Assembly: GCF_900142255.1 (NCBI RefSeq)
Contig: NZ_FRAF01000012.1
Span: 1 to 64,000 of the forward strand
Direction of reading: 5' to 3'
Length of the DNA stretch: 64,000 nt
DNA from: Alicyclobacillus tolerans
GTDB taxonomy: Bacteria > Bacillota > Bacilli > Alicyclobacillales > Alicyclobacillaceae
Position 1 is the stretch's first letter. Every line of letters starts with the position of its first letter. The notes below the pieces were generated by a model that saw nothing but the letters and a program-made list of their open reading frames with translations, did no database searches and was not told the DNA's origin. The position numbers and the translations under genes were made by a program. Of this stretch, positions 37,988-47,411 are shown piece by piece.

Positions 37988-38065
37988 CCACCATCACCTC
38001 GCGACTATTCCGACTTCTCTCGCATTTCTGCCCTTAAAAAATTATCCGCACCAAGCAGTTGGGCA

Positions 38066-39175
38066 TCAGGGTTCTGTCAACCAATCATCGGACAGCGTAA
38101 CCACAGATTCTTCTTCATCCAGTTCTGAAAAGAGACCGATATCAGAAGCCTGTTGCTCACTCTTAATATCGATTTTCCAGCCTGTCAATTTGGCGGCTAA
38201 TCGAGCGTTTTGCCCCTCTTTGCCAATGGCCAAAGATAGTTGATAATCCGGAACAATAGTCCGGGCAACTTTTTCTTCTTCGATAATCTGAACATCCAAC
38301 ACCTTGGCAGGCGCTAATGAATTGGCCACAAACTCAGCTGGATCTTCACTCCATTTGACGATATCAATTTTTTCTCCATGCAGTTCATTGACTACTGCCT
38401 GCACACGCGAACCGCGGCTGCCAACACAGGCTCCTACTGGATCCACTTCAGGATTGCGGGAGTGAACCGCAATTTTCGAACGGTAACCAGCCTCACGTGA
38501 AATCGCACGAATCTCTACAATTCCCTCAAAAATTTCGGGAACTTCCAATTCAAAAAGCCGTTTCAGTAAACCTGGATGAATACGGGAGAGAACAATCTGC
38601 GGTCCTTTCGTCGTACGCTCTACACGAGCGATAAAAGCACGCACTCGATCTCCTTGTTTGAACTGGTCGGTTGGCATCACTTCTGTATGTGGCAATACTG
38701 CCTCTGTCTCGCCAAGATTAACATAAAAATTGCGAGCGTCTTGACGCTGAATGATTCCATTTACAATCTCTTCTTCTTTATCAGCAAATTTTCCGTAAAG
38801 GACAGTCCGCTCTGCCTCACGAATGCGTTGCGTAACTACCTGCTTGGCTGTCTGGGCAGCAATGCGTCCAAAATCCCGAGGTGTTACTTCAATCTCGACC
38901 ACGTCACCCACTTGATAGTTGGGATTCATATCACGGGCAGCTTCAAGCGAAATTTCTAATCGACTATCCGTTGGTGATTCCACAACTTCCTTGCGAGCAA
39001 AAACACGAACTGTTCCTAATTCACGATGAATATCGACTCGAGCATTGGGAGCAGAATTAAAATTACGCTTATATCCAGAAATCAAAGCCGCCTCAATGGC
39101 CTCCAACAATATTTCTTTGTCAATCCCTTTTTCTTTGGCTAACTGATTCAACGCTTCTATAAACTCAGCATTCAT
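38066..39175 (-). CDS. nusA: Transcription factor NusA
   Basis: Pausing and termination/antitermination factor on RNA polymerase. The 369-residue protein has the N-terminal polymerase-binding domain (about 1-125), S1 domain (about 135-200) and two KH domains ([18 protein letters not shown] and [18 protein letters not shown]), without C-terminal acidic repeats, which is the Firmicutes form. The ATG follows GGGGGAGA. It is second in the rimP-nusA operon. Confidence 0.96.
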   Translation of the reverse strand: MNAEFIEALNQLAKEKGIDKEILLEAIEAALISGYKRNFNSAPNARVDIHRELGTVRVFARKEVVESPTDSRLEISLEAARDMNPNYQVGDVVEIEVTPRDFGRIAAQTAKQVVTQRIREAERTVLYGKFADKEEEIVNGIIQRQDARNFYVNLGETEAVLPHTEVMPTDQFKQGDRVRAFIARVERTTKGPQIVLSRIHPGLLKRLFELEVPEIFEGIVEIRAISREAGYRSKIAVHSRNPEVDPVGACVGSRGSRVQAVVNELHGEKIDIVKWSEDPAEFVANSLAPAKVLDVQIIEEEKVARTIVPDYQLSLAIGKEGQNARLAAKLTGWKIDIKSEQQASDIGLFSELDEEESVVTLSDDWLTEP

Positions 39176-39283
39176 TTGACACCAATCTCCCCCTGATTCG
39201 ACCGCTTTGAGCCAACCAGTTCACATTCTCTTCATTTCCGGTATGGAGAGCGTTTATTGATACACTCACAGCAGCGGAATAAA

Positions 39284-39757
39284 TTATAGCCAGACAGAAA
39301 GTCTGGCTGACGCCACTTTGGAAACCGGCAAAATAACACGTTTTGCTGCAGTTTTATCTATGTATTCCACTTCTAGTTCCTGCTCATTGTATGAAAGCAA
39401 GGTGCCGTCAAATGTTTTTTGACCTAGAAGAGGTTCGTATAGGCGAATATGCACACGCTCTCCAACAGCTTTATAAAAGTCGGCTGGCTTTTTTAAAGGA
39501 CGCTCGGCACCTGGCGACGACACTTCCAAGAAGTACGAGTTAGGAATCGGATCAACCCTATCCAATTCATCCGAAAGCTGCTCGCTAACATGGCTACAGT
39601 CATCAATATCCACGCCGCCTTCTTTGTCGATATAGACGCGCAGGTACCAATTGGAACCTTCTTTACGGTACTCTACTTCCACGAGTTCCACGCCCGCTTG
39701 TTCCACAATCGGCAGCGCCAACCGCTCCACAATGTCGGTTACGCGTTCATTCGCCAC
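39284..39757 (-). CDS. rimP: Ribosome maturation factor RimP
   Basis: Assists early 30S assembly. The 157-residue protein shows the family VELVEVEYRKEG and LRVYID-GGVDIDDC pattern and the C-terminal SH3-like domain. The start is GTG with GGAGGAAA upstream. It is the first gene of the rimP-nusA-ylxR-rplGA-infB run and has a clear promoter and structured leader. Confidence 0.94.
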   Translation of the reverse strand: MANERVTDIVERLALPIVEQAGVELVEVEYRKEGSNWYLRVYIDKEGGVDIDDCSHVSEQLSDELDRVDPIPNSYFLEVSSPGAERPLKKPADFYKAVGERVHIRLYEPLLGQKTFDGTLLSYNEQELEVEYIDKTAAKRVILPVSKVASARLSVWL

Positions 39758-39819
39758 ATCATTTCCTCCTCCATCACGTCACCTGTGACGGTCACGCAAA
39801 AAGCCCGTTGCATAAGTCA

Positions 39820-39841
39820 GAGAGTGGGTTGCCCCACTCTC
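39820..39841 (-). promoter_or_regulatory. Stable hairpin in the rimP leader
   Basis: Perfect nine-bp stem GAGAGTGGG / CCCACTCTC with a GCAA tetraloop (minus strand), in the transcribed leader between promoter and rimP. No T-run follows directly, so it is not an obvious terminator. Confidence 0.6.
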
Positions 39842-39874
39842 CGCACGAAAGCCTATACGAAGCCTAACATTCGC

Positions 39875-39903
39875 ATTATATCACCCGTCAAATAATGCCG
39901 CAA
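39875..39903 (-). promoter_or_regulatory. Promoter of the rimP-nusA-infB operon
   Basis: Minus-strand TTGCGG, 17 bases, perfect TATAAT. Divergent from the typA promoter; the two -35 elements are about ten bases apart. Confidence 0.75.
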
Positions 39904-39913
39904 GCCATTTTCA

Positions 39914-39942
39914 TTGCAGTAAGTCACAGAGCATGGTATGTT
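39914..39942 (+). promoter_or_regulatory. Promoter of typA
   Basis: TTGCAG, 17 bases, TATGTT on the plus strand, about 48 bases before the typA start. Confidence 0.6.
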
Positions 39943-39989
39943 GGAGAGCGGCAGAGACAGGAGTATGTATTAAGGAGAGAAATTTTAAA

Positions 39990-41831
39990 ATGACGATACG
40001 TAACATTGAACATTTGCGAAATGTTGCCATTGTAGCTCACGTCGACCACGGCAAAACATCCTTGGTGGATCAGTTACTGAAACAGTCTGGACTGTTCCGG
40101 GCCAATGAGCATATGGCGGAACGCGCCATGGACTCCGGAGATTTGGAGCGCGAACGAGGCATCACGATTCTGGCCAAAAACACGGCTATTCCCTATCGAG
40201 ATATACGTATTAATATTGTCGACACTCCCGGTCACGCTGATTTTAGCGGCGAAGTTGAACGCATTGTGCGGATGGTAGACGGTGTGCTATTGGTAGTAGA
40301 TGCTTTTGAAGGTGTCATGCCGCAGACCAAATTTGTCCTGCAGAAAGCTTTGGAAGCTGGTTTGGCGCCCATTGTTGTTGTCAATAAAATGGACCGTGAA
40401 AATGCCCGCCCCGTTGAAGTCATAGATGAAGTCCTGGACTTGTTTATTGAACTTGGAGCCAGCGAAGAACAATGTGATTTTCCAGTCGTTTATACATCTG
40501 CGTTGCGAGGGACAGCAAGCGAGAGCATCGACCATCCAGGCGAAAACTTGCAGCCACTTTTTGAAGCAATTATTCAGCATATACCGGCTCCCTCGGGAGA
40601 TCCTGAGGCTCCATTACAATGGCAGGTAACGATGTTGGATTACAACGAATTTTTAGGACGGATTGGTATTGGACGTGTAGCCCGCGGCCAAATTCATGTA
40701 GGTGACGCGGTCAGTGTGGTGCGCCGAAGTGGAGATGTTTCCAGGGCAAGAGTTGTGAAACTGTTCTCCTTCCAAGGATTGAAACGCATGGAAGTAGAAA
40801 CCGCAGGCGTAGGGGATATTGTAGCTGTAGCTGGAATTCCAGAGCTGACAGTAGGAGAAACAGTTTGTCCTGTAGACGCTCCTGAAGGACTGCCCACATT
40901 GCATATTGATGAACCAACTTTACAAATGACTTTTCGTGTCAACGATTCGCCGTTTGCTGGACGTGAAGGACAGTTTGTTACGTCACGCAAGCTTCGTGAA
41001 CGCCTGTTTGCAGAATTAGAGTCGGACGTTTCACTGCGGGTAGAAGAAACTGAGGATACAGATGCTTTTTTGGTTTCCAGCCGCGGAGAGTTGCATTTGT
41101 CTATTTTGATTGAAACCATGCGTCGTGAAGGATATGAATTACAGGTTTCCAAGCCACGCGTTATTCTACGAGAACAAAACGGTAAAATTCAGGAACCTAT
41201 TGAACATCTGGTGGCCGACGTACCAAGCGATGCTGTAGGTTCTGTAATTGAAGCACTTGGATACCGCAAAGGCGAAATGGTCCACATGTTGACTTCGCCT
41301 TCTGGAGAATCTACACGCCTTGAGTTCCACGTTCCGGCCCGCGGCTTAATCGGCTTTCGCACAGAATTTTTAACACTGACACGGGGTTATGGCACCATGC
41401 ACCATCGATTTTTGCAATATGATGAGTGGAAAGGTGACGTCATCACCCGACGACAGGGTGTCCTTGTAGCTAGCGAAAGCGGCACTGCGACAGCATATAG
41501 CATTCAAAACTTGGAAGATAGAGGTATTCTATTCATCACACCTGGTACAGAAGTCTATGAAGGAATGATTGTTGGCGAACATACACGTGAGAATGATTTG
41601 ACCGTCAACGTCACCAAAGCCAAGCATATGACCAATGTTCGCTCCGCAACCAAAGAAGAAACGGTCCGGTTGAAAGCACCCCGCTTGCTCTCTTTGGAAC
41701 AGGCTATGACCTATATCGAGGATGACGAGTTGTGTGAGATCACGCCTCAAAGCGTTCGCTTGCGCAAACGCTATTTAAACAAGTCAGAACGCGATAAGAT
41801 GGCCAAGCGAGGAAAAGAAGTCATGCAATAA
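39990..41831 (+). CDS. typA: Ribosome-associated GTPase TypA/BipA
   Basis: Translational GTPase linked to 50S assembly and stress or cold growth. The 613-residue protein has G1 AHVDHGKT (16-23), the switch region RGITILAKN, DTPGHADF and NKMD, followed by EF-G-like domains and the BipA-specific C-terminus. The start at 39990 follows TAAGGAGAG; a longer frame lacks support. In B. subtilis typA is elsewhere; here it lies on the plus strand between rimP and pheA, interrupting an otherwise conserved minus-strand cluster. Confidence 0.96.
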   Translation: MTIRNIEHLRNVAIVAHVDHGKTSLVDQLLKQSGLFRANEHMAERAMDSGDLERERGITILAKNTAIPYRDIRINIVDTPGHADFSGEVERIVRMVDGVLLVVDAFEGVMPQTKFVLQKALEAGLAPIVVVNKMDRENARPVEVIDEVLDLFIELGASEEQCDFPVVYTSALRGTASESIDHPGENLQPLFEAIIQHIPAPSGDPEAPLQWQVTMLDYNEFLGRIGIGRVARGQIHVGDAVSVVRRSGDVSRARVVKLFSFQGLKRMEVETAGVGDIVAVAGIPELTVGETVCPVDAPEGLPTLHIDEPTLQMTFRVNDSPFAGREGQFVTSRKLRERLFAELESDVSLRVEETEDTDAFLVSSRGELHLSILIETMRREGYELQVSKPRVILREQNGKIQEPIEHLVADVPSDAVGSVIEALGYRKGEMVHMLTSPSGESTRLEFHVPARGLIGFRTEFLTLTRGYGTMHHRFLQYDEWKGDVITRRQGVLVASESGTATAYSIQNLEDRGILFITPGTEVYEGMIVGEHTRENDLTVNVTKAKHMTNVRSATKEETVRLKAPRLLSLEQAMTYIEDDELCEITPQSVRLRKRYLNKSERDKMAKRGKEVMQ

Positions 41832-41855
41832 CAGCCTTGTCAGAACGGCAAACTA

Positions 41856-42821
41856 TCAGGTTGAATGGTTTTCCAATAGACCAAATTGCAAATACTCACC
41901 AAGTATTTTTAACTGTATTCCGCGAGAGGCGAGCATGGAACAGACTATCCGCCAATTTTCCTGTACTTGCTCTGTCGACTCGCCCAGCGGAAAATCAACA
42001 TCCATATAGAAATGATATTCACCGAGAATTCGACCTGCTGGCCTTGACTCAATACGTGAGAGATTGAGCCCAAAATAATGAAATGGTGTTAGTGCGCTCC
42101 ACAAGCCACCAGGTTCATTGTGCACTCCTATTAAACATAAAGAAATGGTGCGCTCCTCAGGGCGGAAAGCTTCAGCAAATAAGCTTTCTGCCTTATTTTT
42201 TGAAAGCAGCCCAAAACGCGTTTGGTTACCTGACGCATCTTCCACAGCACGTTTCGCAATGTGTAAACCATATAGTTCAGCAGCAATTTCATTGCCGAGC
42301 GCAATCTGAGGCTGTAACGAATGTTCAGAAACCATTCTCGCTGCTTGAGCTGAACTCGAAACTGGAATACATTCCGCCTTAGGCAATTCTCTTTGTATAA
42401 AATGCCGACACTGAGCAAGCACTTGCGGATGAGAGTAGACTTTTTCAGCAAGCGTCCAATCACTCCCCGGGCTGCTTAACACATGATGATGAATAGGTAA
42501 GGTCCATGCTGCTACCAGTCGAGGATAATCCGTCTCTGCATTCGTGTCTTCAATCTCATCAGCTAACTTTTCTTGCGCAATCACCATTTCAATGAGTCCA
42601 TCCCAAGCATAGGTGACTGAACCTTGAATACTATTTTCAAGCGGAAGACATCCGTGTACAGACCTGTCTTCCGCATGGAGCACGGTATGAATAATTTCTG
42701 CTATGGAATCAAGCGGCCGCAAAATGGCGTTTTCCCATCCGACTCGTTTACAAAATGTGCGCAACGCAATATCGGAATGAGTTCCTTGGGGACCAAGAAA
42801 ATAGATTGTCGGTTGAGCCAT
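41856..42821 (-). CDS. pheA: Prephenate dehydratase
   Basis: Converts prephenate to phenylpyruvate in phenylalanine synthesis. The 321-residue protein starts AQPTIYFLGPQGTHSD after Met, carries the TRFGLL motif in the catalytic domain, and ends with an ACT domain (IGVHNEPGGLWSAL, SRIESRPAG) for phenylalanine feedback. The ATG at 42821 has GAAGGAGCG upstream; a 41-residue N-terminal extension to 42944 would overlap polC and is rejected. It is convergent with typA, without a clear terminator between them. Confidence 0.95.
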   Translation of the reverse strand: MAQPTIYFLGPQGTHSDIALRTFCKRVGWENAILRPLDSIAEIIHTVLHAEDRSVHGCLPLENSIQGSVTYAWDGLIEMVIAQEKLADEIEDTNAETDYPRLVAAWTLPIHHHVLSSPGSDWTLAEKVYSHPQVLAQCRHFIQRELPKAECIPVSSSAQAARMVSEHSLQPQIALGNEIAAELYGLHIAKRAVEDASGNQTRFGLLSKNKAESLFAEAFRPEERTISLCLIGVHNEPGGLWSALTPFHYFGLNLSRIESRPAGRILGEYHFYMDVDFPLGESTEQVQENWRIVCSMLASRGIQLKILGEYLQFGLLENHST

Positions 42822-42892
42822 CCTATGCACGCTCCTTCGGTATGTTAAAAAGAACCAACTAACCATATACAATGGAATGGTAAGAGAGAAAC

Positions 42893-45800
42893 TTAAATAT
42901 TGAAAAGCGACAGCTGATTGGACTCTGGCATGCCTTGCAAACAACCTAATTGCTGCAAAATTTCTATGACGGTTTTCGAAACTCGGCTACGTTCTTGCAA
43001 ATCTTCTATAGAAAGAAATGGACCATCCAATCTCGCTTGCGCCAAATTGCGGGCTGCAGCATCACCTACTCCAGGAATTGCGGCAAACGGTGGCAGAAGC
43101 GAACCATTCTGTTCATTCATCAGGAAGCGAGTGGCGTCAGATTGATAGAGTGAGATGCGCTCAAAGCGAAATCCACGTTCTACCATCTCCAAAGCAACTT
43201 CAAGTACGGTCAAGAGACTTTTTTCTTTCGGTTGAGCCGCGTTTCCTTTTTCTTCAATTTCTTCAATTCTTCTACGTATCGCATCTGAGCCTTTGATCAT
43301 CAACTCTACATCAAAGTCATCAGCACGCACCGTAAAGTACGTAGCATAGAAAGCGAGTGGATAATGTACTTTAAACCAGGCTATACGAACAGCCATAATC
43401 ACATAGGCAGTAGCATGAGCCTTAGGAAACATATATTTGATTTTTTTTCCTGATTCTATATACCAATCCGGTACGCCAAATTCGCGCATATACGCCTCAT
43501 CATCGGGCTTGACTCCCTTGCCTTTACGAATCGATTCCATGATTTTAAATGCGCGCGCTGGTTCAAGTCCTTTGTATATCAAATAGACCATGATATCATC
43601 GCGAGCACAAATAACTTCTGAAAGCGTCGCTACCTGGTTACGAATTAAAGTTTGCGCGTTATTTAACCATACATCTGTCCCGTGAGACAAACCGGAAATA
43701 CGCACTAACTCGGAAAATGTGGTTGGCTTCGTATCTTCCAACATTTGTCGAACAAACTTGGTGCCAAACTCAGGAATGGCAAACGTCCCAGTATTGGAGC
43801 GAATCTGTTCCGCAGTAACACCCAGAGATTGCGTTCCACTAAAAAGAGCCAAAACTTGCGGGTCATCAAAAGGAATGGTTTTAGGATCGACACCAGTTAA
43901 ATCCTGAAGCATGCGAATCACCGTCGGATCGTCATGACCCAAGATATCTAGTTTCAACAAACAGTTTTCCAACCCTGAGTGATAATCAAAGTGAGTCGTC
44001 AGCGTCTCCGATTGTTTATCATCTGCAGGGTACTGAACTGGTGAAAAATCATATATGGAAACATGACTTGGCACAACCACTTGCCCGCCCGGATGCTGTC
44101 CAGTTGTTCTTTTTACACCCGTACATCCTTGTACAAGCCTTTCAATTTCGGCATTGCGCAGTACCAATCCTCGTTCTTCTGCAAATTTGCGGACATATCC
44201 ATAAGCTGTTTTCTCAGCCACAGCTGAAATCGTACCCGCCCGAAAAACGTGATCGCGCCCAAAAAGCTCCTCTGTATAACGATGAGCACGCGGTTGATAT
44301 TCGCCAGAAAAATTCAAGTCAATATCAGGAACTTTATCTCCTTCAAAGCCTAGAAACGTTTCAAAAGGAATGTCTTGTCCATCTCGTTCCATGGGTTCGG
44401 CACAATGTGGACAATCTTTCTTTGGCAAATCAAAGCCGGAACCAACACTTCCATCATCAAGAAATTCGCTGTGTTTGCAGTTTTGGCAGCGGTAATGGGG
44501 TGGCAAAGGATTCACTTCAGTAATATCCATCATGGTTGCAACCAACGAGCTCCCCACCGAACCACGGCTTCCTACAAGATAACCATCCTGCAAAGACTTG
44601 GTGACCAACTTATGAGCAATCAAGTATATGACTGCAAAACCATGCGAAATAATGGAATGCAATTCTTTCTCCAGTCGTACAGCAACGATTTGCGGCAACT
44701 CTTCACCGTATAAATGTTTTGCTTTACTGTAAGTCAATTGCCGCACTTCATCCTCCGCCCCATCGATAATAGGCGTATATAGTTCATTGGGAATTGGCGG
44801 TACATCTTCAATTTGTTCAGCAATTTTAGCCGGAGCTTCTACCACCACTTCTATGGCAGCATCGCCAAGAAATGAAAATTCTTCCAACATCTCCTCTGTG
44901 GTTCGAAAGTGCAATGGCGGCTGACGCTCAGCGTTCGATCCGTTATTTTGCGACTGCAGAAAAACCTCCCGGAAGATACCGTCCTGTGGATAAAGATAAT
45001 GGACATCACCTGTAGCCACAACAGGCTTGCCGAGCCGTTGCCCTAATTCGACAATCTGCTGATGCACCTTTTTGAGACTGTTTGTCTGCCATATCCCTTC
45101 GCGAATGAGATTGTCATAGTGACTCAGCGGTTGAATTTCTAAATAATCATAAAAGCTGCATATTTCTTCAATTTCTTCAATAGATTTGCCGCGAATAAAA
45201 CTCTCAATCAATTCACCTTGCTGACAGGCTGTACCAATCAACAAACCATCCCGCAAACGAGCCAATTCACTTTTGGGAATCCTCGGCGTTCGATAAAGAT
45301 ACTTGGTATGGGCAAGAGAAACCAACTCGTAGAGATTGCGTAGACCCTGGCGATTTTTAACAAGCACGGTCGCATGAAATGGACGCACTTTGCTCATATC
45401 GGCTGTAGATGAAAGATCATTTAACTCGACAAGATTCGTAATCCCATTGGTACGAAGCGCCTTCTGCATATGAGCAAACAAACGTGCAGTTGCTTCAGAA
45501 TCAGCCAAGGCGCGATGATGATTGACCAGCTCAATCTGAAGTTTTTGCGTCAACGTCTTTAAACGATAATTTTTTTCTCCTGGAAAAAGAATGCGGGCCA
45601 AAGCAAGCGTGTCAATAATGGGCTGCTCCCATTGCGGCATATCAATCCGCAGAGCGCACTGATTGAGAAAGCCGCTGTCAAACTCAGCATTGTGTGCCAC
45701 CAATACCGCATCACCAACAAATTCTCGAAAACGCGGTAAAGCATCTGCCAATACAGGCTGTCCTTCCAACATTTCTGGTGTAATTCCAGTCAACTCCGCC

Positions 45801-47323
45801 ACTTTCTGTGAATACGCACGCTCGGGCTGGATGAGCGTCGAGAATGTATCCACAATTTCAGTTCCCCGCATACGCACGGCAGCAATTTCAATTAAAGTGT
45901 CTTCACGCGCATTCAGGCCTGTAGTTTCTGTATCAAACACCACAAATTCGCATGTATCGTCAAGCTCTATCGACTGTGGGCGAATGACCACGCGCGCTCC
46001 ATCATCAATCACATAAGCTTCAACACCCAGTATTGCTCGAATACCGTGTTTCTTGGCCGCCCCATATGCTTCTGGAAACGCCTGCACTCCACCGTGATCG
46101 GTCACAGCTATGGCCTTGTGACCAAGCCTCGCTGCTTCAGCGATTAACTTGTCCACAGGAATGACTCCATCGAGCGGAGACATATTGGTGTGCGCATGAA
46201 GTTCAATACGTTTCTTCTCTGCAAAATCCATTGGCAACTGAGCTTCAATTGGCTGCATATCAGAAACCATAAAAACGATTTCTTTACTGAAAGTATCAAA
46301 TTGTACTTGTCCGCCAATTCTCAGATAATCATTGTTTTTCAGTGGTTCAAGCACTTCGCGCTGACGTTCGTCACGAGCAAAACATTTAGCCGTGATGGAG
46401 TTGGTGCCATCCGTAATATTGAACTGAAGAAGAAAGCGACCGCTCGGCAAGACACGTTTATCTACACTGAAGACTCTACCCTGCACGACAGCGCGCCGCA
46501 TCTCATCCTCAATTTCCTGAATCGATATGACTTCTTGCGAGTCTAATGGTTTACCCAATGTAAGAGGGGCAATGGGGGTTTCTTCTCGATTGCGTCGATT
46601 CCCGTAAGGGTACGATCTCGTTTCAGCAGGCGCCTGCTCTTGCTGACGCAATTTAGCCTTTTCTGCTTCCAGCCTTGCTTCTTCTTGCAAAATACGTGCA
46701 ACCTCAGCTTGTTGCTGTTCAGCCAATTGCTCTCTGAGCGCCTCTTGATACTCTTTGTTTGCCAATTCTTCAATAAATCGAACCGATAGATCTTGTCCGA
46801 ATAAAGTAGAGATGGCTTCCTGATAATAAATATCTACTTTCTTTTTTTGAAGCCATTCCTCAGCGCCAGCCTGTGCCAAATGAGCTACAGCAATCCAACG
46901 TTTTTCATCTTTAGAGGCTGTCTGGCCAGATTGCAACAACCAACTTGCCTGCTGCAGAAACCGCCCGGCAAGCGGTTCTATGTGTAAATAGAGTGTGGTC
47001 AAAGCTTCTATGAGGGAAATAGCTATTTGTTCAAAATTTTGTGAAAGCCATTCATCCTCTAAAAATTGATATTGAACCCCTAAAGGAGTTAGTGTCTCAT
47101 CTGTTTTGTGAAGCAATAGGAAGCCATTTTGCAAATACTCCACCAAAGATTGACGAACTTCATTTGGAGAGTCTTCAAGAAGGGATTGAAGAGAAGGCAA
47201 TCGAAATGCTAATTTTTTCTGTGATGAAAATACAAAAACGCGATCGACAAAGGAATGGAGAGAAGGGCTTTCCATCTCCATTCCTGAAGCAAATAGGGCG
47301 CAAAATGAGCGGATAAAATTCAC
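42893..47323 (-). CDS. polC: DNA polymerase III PolC
   Basis: Replicative polymerase of low-GC Gram-positives. The 1476-residue protein has an N-terminal tau-binding part, a charged coiled-coil-like linker (about 190-245), an OB fold (about 260-360), a PHP domain (ELHAHTNMSPLDG), an inserted DEDD proofreading exonuclease (VVFDTETTGL; LVAHNAEFD), then the C-family polymerase core (GSRGSVGSS; GDKVPDIDLNFSG) and HhH region. The GTG start follows AGGAGG at 11 bases; an ATG 14-16 codons later is possible. Slightly longer than B. subtilis PolC (1437). Confidence 0.97.
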   Translation of the reverse strand: MNFIRSFCALFASGMEMESPSLHSFVDRVFVFSSQKKLAFRLPSLQSLLEDSPNEVRQSLVEYLQNGFLLLHKTDETLTPLGVQYQFLEDEWLSQNFEQIAISLIEALTTLYLHIEPLAGRFLQQASWLLQSGQTASKDEKRWIAVAHLAQAGAEEWLQKKKVDIYYQEAISTLFGQDLSVRFIEELANKEYQEALREQLAEQQQAEVARILQEEARLEAEKAKLRQQEQAPAETRSYPYGNRRNREETPIAPLTLGKPLDSQEVISIQEIEDEMRRAVVQGRVFSVDKRVLPSGRFLLQFNITDGTNSITAKCFARDERQREVLEPLKNNDYLRIGGQVQFDTFSKEIVFMVSDMQPIEAQLPMDFAEKKRIELHAHTNMSPLDGVIPVDKLIAEAARLGHKAIAVTDHGGVQAFPEAYGAAKKHGIRAILGVEAYVIDDGARVVIRPQSIELDDTCEFVVFDTETTGLNAREDTLIEIAAVRMRGTEIVDTFSTLIQPERAYSQKVAELTGITPEMLEGQPVLADALPRFREFVGDAVLVAHNAEFDSGFLNQCALRIDMPQWEQPIIDTLALARILFPGEKNYRLKTLTQKLQIELVNHHRALADSEATARLFAHMQKALRTNGITNLVELNDLSSTADMSKVRPFHATVLVKNRQGLRNLYELVSLAHTKYLYRTPRIPKSELARLRDGLLIGTACQQGELIESFIRGKSIEEIEEICSFYDYLEIQPLSHYDNLIREGIWQTNSLKKVHQQIVELGQRLGKPVVATGDVHYLYPQDGIFREVFLQSQNNGSNAERQPPLHFRTTEEMLEEFSFLGDAAIEVVVEAPAKIAEQIEDVPPIPNELYTPIIDGAEDEVRQLTYSKAKHLYGEELPQIVAVRLEKELHSIISHGFAVIYLIAHKLVTKSLQDGYLVGSRGSVGSSLVATMMDITEVNPLPPHYRCQNCKHSEFLDDGSVGSGFDLPKKDCPHCAEPMERDGQDIPFETFLGFEGDKVPDIDLNFSGEYQPRAHRYTEELFGRDHVFRAGTISAVAEKTAYGYVRKFAEERGLVLRNAEIERLVQGCTGVKRTTGQHPGGQVVVPSHVSIYDFSPVQYPADDKQSETLTTHFDYHSGLENCLLKLDILGHDDPTVIRMLQDLTGVDPKTIPFDDPQVLALFSGTQSLGVTAEQIRSNTGTFAIPEFGTKFVRQMLEDTKPTTFSELVRISGLSHGTDVWLNNAQTLIRNQVATLSEVICARDDIMVYLIYKGLEPARAFKIMESIRKGKGVKPDDEAYMREFGVPDWYIESGKKIKYMFPKAHATAYVIMAVRIAWFKVHYPLAFYATYFTVRADDFDVELMIKGSDAIRRRIEEIEEKGNAAQPKEKSLLTVLEVALEMVERGFRFERISLYQSDATRFLMNEQNGSLLPPFAAIPGVGDAAARNLAQARLDGPFLSIEDLQERSRVSKTVIEILQQLGCLQGMPESNQLSLFNI

Positions 47324-47411
47324 TTGCTAGACTACCTCCTAGACATTGCTGTTCTGCTGAGTGAAAGGTCGTGGTCCGCAACGCCAGGTACAACACCCAT
47401 CATCCAACCGT

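Noticed and set aside
42822-42944. N-terminal extension of PheA
   Set aside because: It overlaps polC and has no family resemblance; a strong ribosome-binding site supports the ATG at 42821.
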